Shown in pieces: positions 10,834 to 20,708 of a DNA stretch of 64,000 nt (positions within the stretch are counted from its first letter, which is position 1; each line of letters begins with the position of its first letter). The notes beneath the pieces were generated by a model. That model saw only the letters and a program-made list of their open reading frames with translations. It made no database searches and was not told the DNA's origin. Location of the stretch: positions 199,804,102-199,868,101 of the forward strand of contig CM040125.1 in NCBI GenBank assembly GCA_022559845.1. The letters are read 5' to 3'. The stretch is from Amorphophallus konjac. Lineage: Eukaryota; Streptophyta; Magnoliopsida; Alismatales; Araceae. A program made the translations under genes and the position numbers.

Positions 10834-11370
10834 CTACTTGAGAATGTCAGGGTTTAGCTGCTGGAGATCCTCCCGACTCACCCATGAATCATCCGAAGGA
10901 GGCCGACCCTTCCACCTAACCCGATAGTGCTCATATACCTTGCTCCGGGTAGTAGTGACATGTTCATCCAATATCCGCTCCACTTGCTCACGCTGGTTTC
11001 TCGGGACTGGTGGAGTTCTCTCATGGGTAGGGGCTCTCTCAAGGGATGGAACAAGCTCGATGTCCTCACTGGGTGTCACCGTGGGACCCCTGTATGGCAC
11101 TAGGTTAGCCACGTTGAAAGTGGGGCTTACTCCGTATTCCTCAGGGAGGTCTAACACATAAGCATTAGCGCCAATGCGCCTCAGAACCTGGAAGGGACCT
11201 GCTCCACGAGACCTCAGTTTTGAGACATTTTCAGGAAATAGTCTCTCAGTCCTCACCATCACTAAATCACCTACACGGAATTCTTGGTGGCGGCGGTGGG
11301 AATCGGCCAATTTCTTGTACACCTCGTTGCTCTTGTTGATATCCTTGCGAAGGTTGCTATGCAATGTTGT
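10834..11370 (-). pseudogene. Element E integrase C-terminal part with chromodomain
   Basis: This is the last part of a chromovirus pol. It begins around YKKLADSHRRHQEFRVGDLV, passes the GAGPFQVLRRIGANAYVLDLP module (GPF-type) and ends in a chromodomain with the RVRWKGRPPSDDSWV motif near 10880-10925. In chromoviruses this tail binds modified histones and steers integration. The aligned parts of element A lie at about 19780-20310. No zinc-binding or catalytic DDE core precedes it; upstream sequence turns into degenerate repeats, so it could not act as an integrase. The open frame formally extends to 11583, but the extra residues match nothing. Confidence 0.85.
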
Positions 11371-11650
11371 GAATGCTGATGTTCTAGGGGTGATGGGTGC
11401 ACCTGGGCAACCAAAAATTAAACCTATGATGCAATGCCGCCATGTAGACATTGATGGACCTAGGTGGGCTGGGGCATCCGTAGGTGAACCTATCATACAA
11501 AGTGGTGATAAATGCCAGGGGACCCGGACATCCGTTGATGCTCCTAACATGCGTATGATCGATGATGAATGAAGGTGGACCATTACATCCGAATATGGTC
11601 CACGCTTGCTTCCTACTTGATATGTAGGTGATATGAATGAATGGACCCGA
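11371..11650 (-). repeat. Degenerate short tandem repeats in element E
   Basis: Three or four imperfect units of about 65-70 bases are seen on the minus strand, each giving a peptide pattern like INGCPGPLAFI, FTYGCPSPPRSI and FGCNGPPSFI. They share a CATCCG or CAYCCGNNGATG-like element on the plus strand. They sit exactly where the integrase core of a complete element would be. No function can be given. Confidence 0.45.
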
Positions 11651-11651
11651 C

Positions 11652-13631
11652 TTATGAATCATGCCAAGGTTCATGCATTCCTATCCCAAAGATGGCTTTC
11701 ATGTGCATGGGTGTGGGGTGGTCCTTGAGCTTCCACTTGAAAGGGTCGAAGGGATCATGGAAGGTGGACATCATGGAGTGGGGCACTTCCTCAATCCCTA
11801 AGTGTATATTGCCCAAAATTATCACTCCCATGGTGTAACCCGAGTCTTGGGAGAGGTGGGCTTGGTCCAGCACGGTGGGTATGGGTAGGAAAAGGTGGGT
11901 GGTGAGTGAGGTGGATGGGTCACAAGGGTATCTAGGTTTCCATAGGTTGGGATCAAAGGGATCATCGTAAGTATACCCGGGGAAAAGGGGCTCTAAATCC
12001 ATCTTATCAACCTCAAGGTCCTTACAATATGGTGGTGGGTCTTCCTCCTCTAATGACATAATTGGGCCGAAGTTACCGGTAGGTGGGTCGGCCATGAGGG
12101 GAGGGCTTGGCTTTCTACCCGAGACAAGAAGCTCCAAATTGAGGAGAAGGTCGGGCTCATCGGGTGTGGGGAGGAATAATAGAAGGTCACTAGTGTAGCA
12201 ACCAATGGTGCACATTGAGGTGATAGACCCGACACAAAGATGTAGGAGGTCAAGGCTTTTAGGTTGTTTGTCCATAGGGGTCAATATGCTAGTGAACTCG
12301 ATTTGTCATGCTAGGCCCATAAGAAAATCCCCTGAAGTTTCCACTTGGTAGGATGATTGGATGGTGGTGCGATAGGTGGAGAAGAGTACTATGAGGAGGT
12401 TTAGTTCCATGGGAGGGTAGACATAAGACGTGATGAGGTGAATTGGTCTCTCCTTTAGCCATCTAGCTAGGGGCCCATCTATGATTATAGTGTCATTTGT
12501 GAAGGTTTGTGGCTCTTGAAGATCCGGACTCTTTGAAGTGGCAAAGGGTTGAGGCTCTTCCTCACCATTGGTGTGAACTTGGGCTTCCTTATGGGTGAGG
12601 AGAGGGTCCGGGCTAGCAACTACTATGTGAGTGGGTGTGGCCTCCTTTCTCAAGAGAATGGGAAAGTCTTTTGGGGATGGGGTGATGATGGTTGGGGCAT
12701 GGTGCATACGGGGTGGTGAGTGAGGTCGAACTTGGGTTGGGTTTGGGAGTGGAAGTAGTGGTGGCCCAGGTTGGGGTAGGATAGGGGTTGGAAGTGGGAG
12801 GTGGGTTGGGTGAGGAGGTTTGGGTTGATTGGGTTTGGGGGGTGCATCCCTTTTTGGGGACGATGGAGGGGTAGTGGTGGGGACCAAGGGGGATTGTGGG
12901 GTATGGGTTTGGTGAGGGATTGCAGGTTGGGGGGGGGTGGCCGTCATGGGCCTAGGTGGAGGGGTGGACACGAGGTCCACTTGGGTTTGAATGGTGAGGG
13001 TTGGGTGAATGACTTTGGGTTGGGGAGTGGTGGTCATCATGGGGGGAACCGGGTCAATTAGGGGTCTTTTGCCCTTGGGATCGGTCGGTTGTGGAGGAGT
13101 GAGGGTGGGGGCCAATTTGGTTTGAATGGTGGTGGTTGGGTAGTAAAGTGTAGAGGTGTTGATCGGGGTTGGAGGTGGTAGGTGTTGTGGGCGTTGGGAG
13201 ATGTAGAGGGCCTTTATGGTGGCTTTCAACTGGTCAGGAGAGAAGGGAGGAGTGGTAGTGCTCCTCGGACTATGGCTCTCCAAGTAGGGAGGGGGACGTT
13301 GGGGATTGTAGATCTTCCTAAGTTCTACATTCATCTCCTCCCATGAGGAAATGGGTTCCTACCTCCTAACCCTTCTTAATCCCTCTATGTGCTCCCACTT
13401 ACTCTTGGCTTGACCCCGAAGTCATCCCTTGGCCTTGCGGACTCTCGCGGGTCCATATACCCAAGTCCTCTCAAAGTCATTATCCATGGTAGCCTCCCAT
13501 TTTAGGTAAGCATTAAGACTAGATCCGTCAAAACGAAGGTCCCCATCTACAATGATGTCCATGAGGAGGGGGTCAATCGGACTCTTGTGGAAGGCCGAGT
13601 TGTTTGGAGTTAACCAAAGAGGGGTATACAT
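11652..13631 (-). pseudogene. Element E gag fused to long proline-rich region
   Basis: One minus-strand frame of 660 codons, interrupted by stops at 13422-13424, 13359-13361 and 12306-12308. The first 105 codons are chromovirus gag: LRFDGSSLNAYLKWEATMD matches the FSG..DPRVYLDWEAGMD part of B gag, followed after the stops by a GQAKSKWEHIE and SSWEEM..ELRKIY core. At about codon 110, where gag normally continues with KYLP and SYR, the frame changes to a proline- and threonine-rich region of about 220 residues. It then enters a less biased acidic part with repeated DPFDPNLWK/DPFDPFKWK motifs (near 11960 and 11735). No CCHC knuckle or protease is present. The start is the ATG 72 bases from the primer site. 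The source of the non-gag part is unknown. Confidence 0.75.
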
Positions 13632-13702
13632 GATGATGCACTGGGTGACTCAAAAGGTAAATGCGCCCTAGGACCAACTTGATAGAGACAAGTTGTGAAC
13701 TT

Positions 13703-13717
13703 GCTCTGATACGAAAC
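13703..13717 (-). other. Element E primer-binding site
   Basis: On the minus strand, directly after the 5' LTR, the sequence reads GTTTCGTATCAGAGC. It matches the initiator Met-tRNA site TGGTATCAGAGC with a changed second position. It fixes the element's orientation. Confidence 0.8.
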
Positions 13718-16135
13718 TAATGTGACACCACTTATGAGGATGCAGCAACTCGACTGTGAACCCTTGGACCTACCACACAAACACAACGCACAAGAGCGGA
13801 GAATCACGTAAATTACCGAACCACCGTTGCGCACACAATCCCTGGGGTGACTCGGTGATGCCGAGTAGAGGTGGCGGAGCAAGACCCTTGCTGGTAGAGG
13901 GCCAGCAGGGCTAGGGTTGCCCTCCCAAGGGTACAGTGCCCACACTCAAGGGGCTGGCTAGGCGCCAAAGGGGCACTGGGTCACTCTCTCTCTCACAATT
14001 CCACGGTGACCACACGTAAGCTGGGAGCTCCAGGGTCGAGCGCTCTCTCACCATCAATTGAGCAATTCTACGGATATTAAATAAACAAGTACTGAAATGA
14101 GAGCAAGGGGTTAGAGCTTACCCGGTCGGATTGAAGAAACCGACCCCGTTCGGAGACGTGGGCGAGTCGGGAAGTGTGGGTTCCCTGCACACTGCGTCGG
14201 GGAAGCTTCTCCCTGTTTAATAGATTACATGAACTACTCCTCACGCAGGAGGGAGAACTAGGGGTGGGGAGATGAAGCTTACAATCAAACACTACCTCCA
14301 CACAGGGAGGGGCACTAAGCCGGCCAGGCGGGGTAGGGAGGGTAGCTAAAGAGGAAGCCGATTGATTCCTTCACCGGTTCTGCCCGCTTCTGTGACTGCT
14401 TGATAGGTAGTCACTGTTGACACCGCCACGGGCTCTCCCAAACTTGGAATTTGCCAAAACCAGTGCCAAATCTTTACTGATTGATCCGGGAGGGCTCCTA
14501 AATTTTCTTGGAATTTTCAAACGTCGCCGACGGCCAGGGCAGATTCTGGAACTGGACTGCTCTGTTCTGGCTCGGATTGGTTCTAGAGCACTATAGCAGG
14601 AAGATGAAATCACCACGAGCACTCCCGAAGTCTGAACGATGCGAGACCAAAACGGATGCGAACGTGACCAAGTCCTCTTCGAGTAGCAACCAGGAAGGTC
14701 ACTACGGAAGGTCGGATCAGAGAGAAAGGGCCCGTAGAGTGGAGGGGTGTCTCTGTTAGCTCTGACTGGACTGACCTGCGCACCCGGGGGAGATTAATTG
14801 GAACGGGGAGCTCCGAACTCCAAACGATGCCCCGCTTTCTGCGTTGGATAGAGGGCTGGTAGTGCTTTGCTCCAGCCAAATGGATCACCAAGATACTCAC
14901 CGATCTGGTCATGAGAGCTGCTGCAAGTCGTCTCTGGCTGTCTGCCAGAGACAATCGACGCAGTTTGGCTAGGATGGCTCCACCGAATAGCACGGACGTC
15001 GAATGGAGGTGGGACCACCTCGCCTGCGAAGTTGCTTAGACGAGCTTTCCACTAATATAAGATTTTCTACTTGAATCCTTGAGCTATTTTCGTGGTCGAG
15101 TCTGCAACTCAGGCCTCTGCTGTTGCCTGCGAACTGGACTGAGCAGGTTGACGTTAGGTGTTGATAGTGGGTGGAAGGGGTGAAAGGAATGCAATGGGGT
15201 GAGGGCCAATGGTTGTGGAAGGTGGAGGGGGGTGTTGGGAGTTGATGGGGGTGGTTGGGAGAGGGAGTGGGGCGGAGCTAGCAGAGGGTGGGGTCTGGTC
15301 TGGCCAAGCATGGAATGGGGGGGATGGAGAGGGGTGCGGCCTAGGGTGAGTGGGGAAGGGAGATGGGGGTCGGCCAAGTAAGGTGGAGGGGAGGTGGGGG
15401 GCTGTGACCAAGGGAGGTTGGGGGAGAGGGAGAGGCTAGGGCACAGCCCTCAAGGGGTGGGGAATTCAATTAGGGCCTTTGGGATGTGAAAGGTTGGCTT
15501 AGGAAGGGGAAAGATGGCTTGCAGAGAGTGAAGGGGCGCCTAGGAATACCAAAGGTTGCTTTGGTAGATGGAGAAAGTAATGGGACAATTGAATGGAGTA
15601 TGGGGAGGGGAGAGGGGTCTTAATGAGAAGTGAATGGGGAGGAGAGAGAGAGAATTTTGAAATTTGGAGGGGAGGAGAGAGAAAGGGTCGCCCCTTTTAG
15701 AGAGAAGGAGAGGGGAGAGAGAGGGAGTATCACACTCTAGGGGGAGAAATCACACAATTTTTGTGGAAGCTTAAATTCAAAATCTCATTCAATAGTTCTC
15801 AAGTGGGGGAATGGGTTCCTTTTTATAGGAATCCCATATTTAAACATAAGTCCCTGACTTTTGGACTAATGACCAGACTACCAAGGGGAAAGGGGCGCCC
15901 CTGGGCCTAGCCCATTAAATTGGGTCCAATTAGCTAATCTAATGGCCCAATTGACATATGACTTATGTAAAAGACTCTTAACCTAGGTACTTGACTCAAA
16001 TAAAAGGAAAATACAATGACATGACTAAAATAAAAATTACATAGGACTCAAAAATAACTAACTAGACCATGCCGGATGCATCCGGGGCGAGGAGACGGGC
16101 CCTGAGTGCGGGATCGGGTGGTGATGACCCCATTA
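13718..16135 (-). repeat. Element E 5' LTR
   Basis: It is the same length (2,418 bp) as the other E LTR and nearly identical over most of it. The terminal dinucleotides read TA on both plus-strand edges (TAATG at 13718, CATTA at 16135) where the partner LTR has TGATG and CATCA, consistent with decay of both ends. The TATA block is near 15822-15834. Confidence 0.92.
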
Positions 16136-16740
16136 CAAAGCCTCACCCAAGAGGAGAAGACCATGGTTGAATACATTGAGAAATTTGGCTCCAATCTTTT
16201 AAAGTGCGGAGTACACGAAGCTACGGCCGTCACATTGTCCCGCTTTAGGAATGGGCTCCAAAACCACATCAAGAGAGAGCTTTTCATGAGAGATGTTGCC
16301 AACCTTGAGCAAGCCTACCAAGTAGCTCGGGATGTTGAAAGATTCTCTAGGATCCCTAGGTTTGCTCCTCTCCGACCGGCCGATCCCAAAGGCATGGGAC
16401 CCTGAACCAACCCGCCCCCCCCATGAAGGCCCCTAGTCCAAGTGGAAATGCCCCAATGCGGCCCTACAATCCCCCGCCCACCATCACTCCAACCAAGACC
16501 GCCCCTAGCCATCTTCCTCCATGAAGGGAAGAGAATTCCAAGGGTCCAAGTGTAGGAGGGACCACCCGGGGTAGTGGCCGTCAACAATGCTATAGGTGCC
16601 AAGGGTTTGGCCACTTTGCGGGGCAATGCCCATCCAAAGGATTGTCTAGCTTACTTATTGAGGAAGAAGCTCCCCCACCCCAAGGGGAACTTGAGAGTGT
16701 GGTTGAGGTCCATGAAGTCTCACTAGATTGAGAAGAAGAG
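16136..16740 (+). pseudogene. Element A gag, part 2, with zinc knuckle
   Basis: The gag frame resumes right after element E. The conserved block with MVEYIEKF, CGVHE, FRNGL and LEQAYQVARDVERF runs to 16405, where that frame ends. After a frameshift around 16400-16440, near a run of eight C, the other frame carries a proline-rich linker and one CCHC knuckle (CYRCQGFGHFAGQC) at about 16590-16632. The knuckle binds element RNA in packaging. The next codons lead to the protease. The frameshift separates the capsid part from the knuckle and makes this copy inactive. Confidence 0.85.
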
Positions 16741-16806
16741 TATGAGGCCCAATACCATGAGTCGAGTCTAGACTACACCATTCCATCTACTGACTCCCAT
16801 CTAGGA

Positions 16807-17640
16807 GTGATTAGATGCACCCTCACAAAACCACAAGAGAAGGACTGGCGACGAACTTCAATCTTCCACACCTTTGTTAAGATAGGGGGCCATGTGAGAA
16901 AAGTGATCTTAGATAATGAGAGTTGTGTCAATTCCGTGTCTCCCGACACCGTTAAACTCCTTGGTATTACCATTACTCCCCACCCTAGCCTATACCGGGT
17001 CTCTTGGATCAACAACAATTCCATCCCGGTCAACACTCGCTACCTTGTGGCCCTCACCTTCTCTTCCTACCATGGCCAAATATGGTGTGATGTTATCACC
17101 ATGGAAGTAGGTAGCATCCTACTAGGGATACCATAGCTTTATGATGTGGATGCCACTATTTTGGGTAAGACCAACACATGGACCTTTGAGCATGAGGAAA
17201 AGAGCATCCGTCTTAATCCCTCCCCACCACGTCCCTTGCCTAAGAACAGCCCACCCCCTCAAGGTCAACACTCCACCACATCTCAAGTCATGAGGAACTC
17301 CACCCCACCAACCCAACCTCTCTCCCAAAACCCCAAACAAGATAAGACTTTGGGAATGACCAAGGGTCTTCACCTCATCACCAAAAGAGAGCTTGAGGAG
17401 GAGATAGCTCAAGGGACACCTCTATGTGTGGTAGTCATTTGTCTAGGAGAGCCCACCCCCTCCAACCCCCATCTCATAGAAGTCCAGCACCTCCTAGAGG
17501 AGTTTCATGATGTATTCCCGGAGGAGCTCCCGGACCAACTTCCTCCCATGCATGATGTGCAACACGCAATTGATCTAGTTCTGGGAGCCACCCTTCCCAA
17601 CCTTCCTCATTACCACCTCAATCCCACGGAACATGCTGAA
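16807..17640 (+). pseudogene. Element A aspartic protease and linker
   Basis: Retroviral-type protease of a Ty3/gypsy polyprotein. The region starts with DWRRTSIFHTF and continues to the active-site loop, but the expected Asp-Ser-Gly is changed to Asp-Asn-Glu (16912-16920), so the site should be dead. The flap and second-strand part (VWCDV-like, then SILLG.PWL) follows, with a stop at 17134-17136 at the Trp position. A variable proline-rich linker leads to FHDVFPEELPDQLPPMHDVQHAIDL at about 17500-17575, the usual start of RT. Gene order matches element B. Confidence 0.82.
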
Positions 17641-18825
17641 CTTCGGAGGTAAATAGAGGAACTCATTAGGAAGGGCTTCATCCGCATTAGCAAAAGCCCA
17701 TGTGCCATACCGGCCCTTCTCACTCCCAAGAAGGATGGATCATGGCGGATGTGTGTGGATAGTCGGGCCATTAATAAGATCACCGTCAAGTATAGGTTCC
17801 CCATCCCTAGGCTTGATGACATGCTTGACATGCTAGCTGGAGCCACTATTTTCTCCAAGATTGACCTTAAGAGTGGCTATCACCAAGTTAGGATTAGGCC
17901 CGGAGATGAGTGGAAAAATGCCTTCAAGACCAAGGATGGCTTGTATGAATGGTTGGTCATGCCTTTTGGGCTCTCAAATGCCCCAAGTACTTTCATGCAT
18001 CTCCTGACGGAGGTCCTTACACCTTTCATTGGGGTCTTTCTAGTTGTCTACTTTGATGACATCATCATATATAGTCAATCCCAAGAGGCCCACCTTGACA
18101 ACCTTAGGAAAGTTTGCATCGTCCTTCGACATGAGAGTCTATTTGCCAACCTAGGCAAGTGTCACTTCATGACCACATCCATCACCTTCCTAGGATTTGT
18201 GGTGTCTACCAAAGGTGTCTCCATGGACCCCGAGAAGGTCCAAGCTATTCTAGATTGGCCGGAACCCCACACCCTTCATGAGGTCCAAAGTTTCCATGGG
18301 TTGGCCACATTCTATAAGAGGTTTATTCGGAGATTTAGCACCATCACCGCCCCTATCACCGATTGCCTCAAAAAGGGGACTTTTGTATGGATAAAACCAG
18401 CCTCCAAAGCCTTCCAAGAGCTTAAGGAGAAGATGACTCCGGTCCTATGCCTACCCGATTTCTCTAAGGTCTTTGAAGTCACATGAGATGCATCCAGGAT
18501 AAGAATAGGAGGGATCCTTAGTCAAGAGGGTCACCCAGTGGCCTTCTTTAGTGAGAAGCTATGTGATGCTAGGACACGGTAATCTACTTATGACAAAGAG
18601 TTCTATTCCGTTGTTCAGTCCCTCCGACATTGGAGGCACTATTTGTTGCCCAAAGAATTTGTCATCTTTTCCGTTCATGAGGCCCTCAAATTCCTCAACT
18701 GCCAACAAAAGTTGAATGTTCGACATGCCCACTGGGTTGAGTACATCCAATCCTACACCTTTGTCATCAAACACAAGGCGAGAAGTTAGAACCGAGCGGC
18801 GGATGCTCTTAGTAGGAGGCTCTCT
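17641..18825 (+). pseudogene. Element A reverse transcriptase and RNase H
   Basis: RT of the Ty3/gypsy type. Visible motifs: [25 protein letters not shown] (17710-17780), [15 protein letters not shown] with the first catalytic Asp (17850-17895), [12 protein letters not shown] (17960-17995), and YFDD at 18049-18060. RNase H follows with DASR..IGGILSQ near 18487-18525, FSEKL, and DKEFYSVVQSLRHWRHYLL near 18595-18645, ending before RLSLLSTI. The catalytic YFDD is intact, but stops at 17650, 18484, 18580 and 18787 break the frame. Protein sequence is very close to element B at 49740-50985, so A and B belong to sister families. Confidence 0.93.
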
Positions 18826-20436
18826 TTGTTGTCCACTATCCAAGTGGAGGTTACCAGATTTGAGAGGCTCAAGGATGAGTACCATGGCTGCCCCGACTTT
18901 GGGCACATCTATACCACATTTACCACCCATTCTAGCAAAGAACATGAGGGTTTCATCTTGGAGGATGGGTTCCTCTTCAAGGGGCCAAAGATTTACATAC
19001 CACGGACCTCACTCTATAATTTCTTGGTTTGGGAGTTACATGCAGGAGGGCTAGTCGCCCATTTTGGGGTTCATAAGACCATTGCTCTAGTTGAGGGTCA
19101 ATTCTTTTGGCCAAGTCTCAAGAGAGACGTGGCCAAGATAGTGGGTCAATGCCGCACATGTGCTTCGACCAAACAGGTGAAGCAAAACATCGACCTTTAT
19201 ACCCCTCTCCCCATCCCCGACCGTCCATGGCAAGACTTAAGCATGGACTTTGTGTTAGGCCTACCCAGGACTCAAAAGAAACATGACTCGATCTATGTGG
19301 TAGTTGATAGATTTTCTAAGATGGCCCATTTCATCCCATGCTCCAAGACCTCAGATGCTTCCCGAGTGGCCAGGTTATTCTTTGATGAGGTTGTTCGCCT
19401 CCACGGGTTACCCAAAACCATAGTCTCCGATAGGGATGTCAAGTTCACCAGCTACTTTTGGAAGACCGTTTGGCACTTGATGGGTACCCTCATCAAATTC
19501 TCCACAGCTTACCACCCTCAAACTGATGGCCAAACCGAAGTTGTCAATCAGAGTCTAGGGAACCTCCTTAGGTGTCTTCTTGAGGATCGTCCAGGGAATT
19601 AGGATCTTATTCTACCTCATGCTAAATTTGCTTATAACAACTCTGTCAATAATTTCATAGGGATGAGTCCATTTGAAGCTGTGCATGGGTACAAGCTAAG
19701 GAAACCTTCAGATCTCATTCCCCTTCCCCAGCATGCTAGAGTGTCTATTTCAACTGAGTCATTTGCACAACACATTAGAGAATTGCATGACGAAATCCGC
19801 AAGCACATTATCATGAAGAATGAGACTTATAAAAGGCAGGCCAACTCTCATCGACATCACCAAGAATTCCACGTGGGTGACTTTATGATGGTAAGAATGG
19901 AGAGGCTCTCCCCAGGAGCCATCTCGAAATTGAGGCCTTGTGGGGCTGGTCCCTTCCAGGTTCTGAGGTGCATTGGCACTAATGCCTATGATTTAGCTCT
20001 CCTTGAGGGGTATGGAGTGAGCCCCACATTCAATGTGACCGACCTAGTGCCATATAAGGGTCCCACGGTGGTACCCAGTGAGGATATTGAGCCCATTTCC
20101 CCCATTGAGAGAGCACCCACCCGTGAGAAGAGTCCACCAACCAAGAGAGCCTAGCGTGAGCGAGTTGAGCGAATATTGGATGAACAGGTCACTACCACTA
20201 GGAGCAAGGTATACGAGCGCTATCTCGTCAGGTGGAAGGATCGGCCTCCTTCGGAGGATTCGTGGGTGAGTCGGGAAGACCTCCAGCAGCTGCATCCCGA
20301 CCTTCTCGAGCAGTATCACAGCAGGATGGACCCATACTCGACGGAGATGAGCTCTTCGCAGCCCAGGGGATTTGATGGAGGCATCACCCACGACTCCCTC
20401 TGGCTCGGGTCATCTTCACACTCTAGAGTTGTTTGA
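18826..20436 (+). pseudogene. Element A integrase with chromodomain
   Basis: The integrase starts with the zinc-binding HAGGLVAHFG and CRTCAS region (19040-19170). The catalytic core has its Asp in LSMDFVLGLP (about 19240), the second Asp in VSDRDVKF (about 19430), and the Glu in [12 protein letters not shown] (about 19540). The GPF module (GAGPFQVLRC) is near 19940 and the chromodomain (ERYLVRWKDRPPSEDSWVS) near 20212-20270. Stops fall at 19600 and 20152. The frame then runs past the LTR border at 20373 to 20436; elements B and E stop earlier at the matching place, so the natural stop has been lost here. Integrase inserts the cDNA; the chromodomain targets heterochromatin. Confidence 0.92.
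20361..20372 (+). other. Element A polypurine tract
   Basis: The sequence GCCCAGGGGATT lies directly before the LTR start TGATGGAGG. The A/G-rich end is the expected plus-strand primer, comparable to the tract of element B before 52504. Confidence 0.6.
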
Positions 20437-20708
20437 GTTCGGGCATCATTCCATGTGGGCCCAATTTTCCATTTTGAGCTTTCTATTTGAGTCATTTGAT
20501 GTGTTTTCCATTTTATTTGAGTCATGATCCAAGGTCTTTTGTTTATTCCCCTAAGTTTGAGTGTCATTAGGTTGATTAGATTAGTTAGTGGGCCTAATTC
20601 AGTGGGCTAGGCCCAGGGGCGGCCCTACCCCCTTGGTTATTTGCCATTGTAGCAAGAGTCAGGGACTTTTTGTAAAATGTGGGTTACCTATATATAGGAC
20701 CCCATTTC
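20373..20708 (+). repeat. Element A 3' LTR, left piece
   Basis: It starts TGATGGAGGCATCACCC and contains blocks shared with the E LTR, such as GGGCTAGGCCCAGGGGC and the TATA region. It is cut at 20708 by element B; ATTTC (20704-20708) is duplicated at 54782-54786. The LTR continues at 54787. Confidence 0.88.
20688..20698 (+). promoter_or_regulatory. TATA box of element A LTR
   Basis: CTATATATAGG is aligned with CCTATAAATAGGG of the E LTR. Element B is inserted only 10 bases downstream, separating this promoter core from its leader. Confidence 0.7.

Larger units (their letters stand above)
8358..16135 (-). mobile_element. Element E: non-autonomous chromovirus, minus strand
   Basis: Two 2,418-bp LTRs (8358-10775 and 13718-16135) flank a 2,942-bp interior. 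A 5-bp duplication CAAAG at 8353-8357 and 16136-16140 marks insertion into the gag of element A. The primer site lies beside the right-hand LTR and the polypurine tract beside the left-hand one, so the element reads on the minus strand. The interior encodes a gag-like start fused to a long proline-rich region, then only the integrase tail with chromodomain; protease, RT, RNase H and the integrase core are absent. The LTRs show 5 differences in the first 120 aligned bases, so the insertion is not recent. It would need enzymes from another element, plausibly A's family. Confidence 0.92.
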
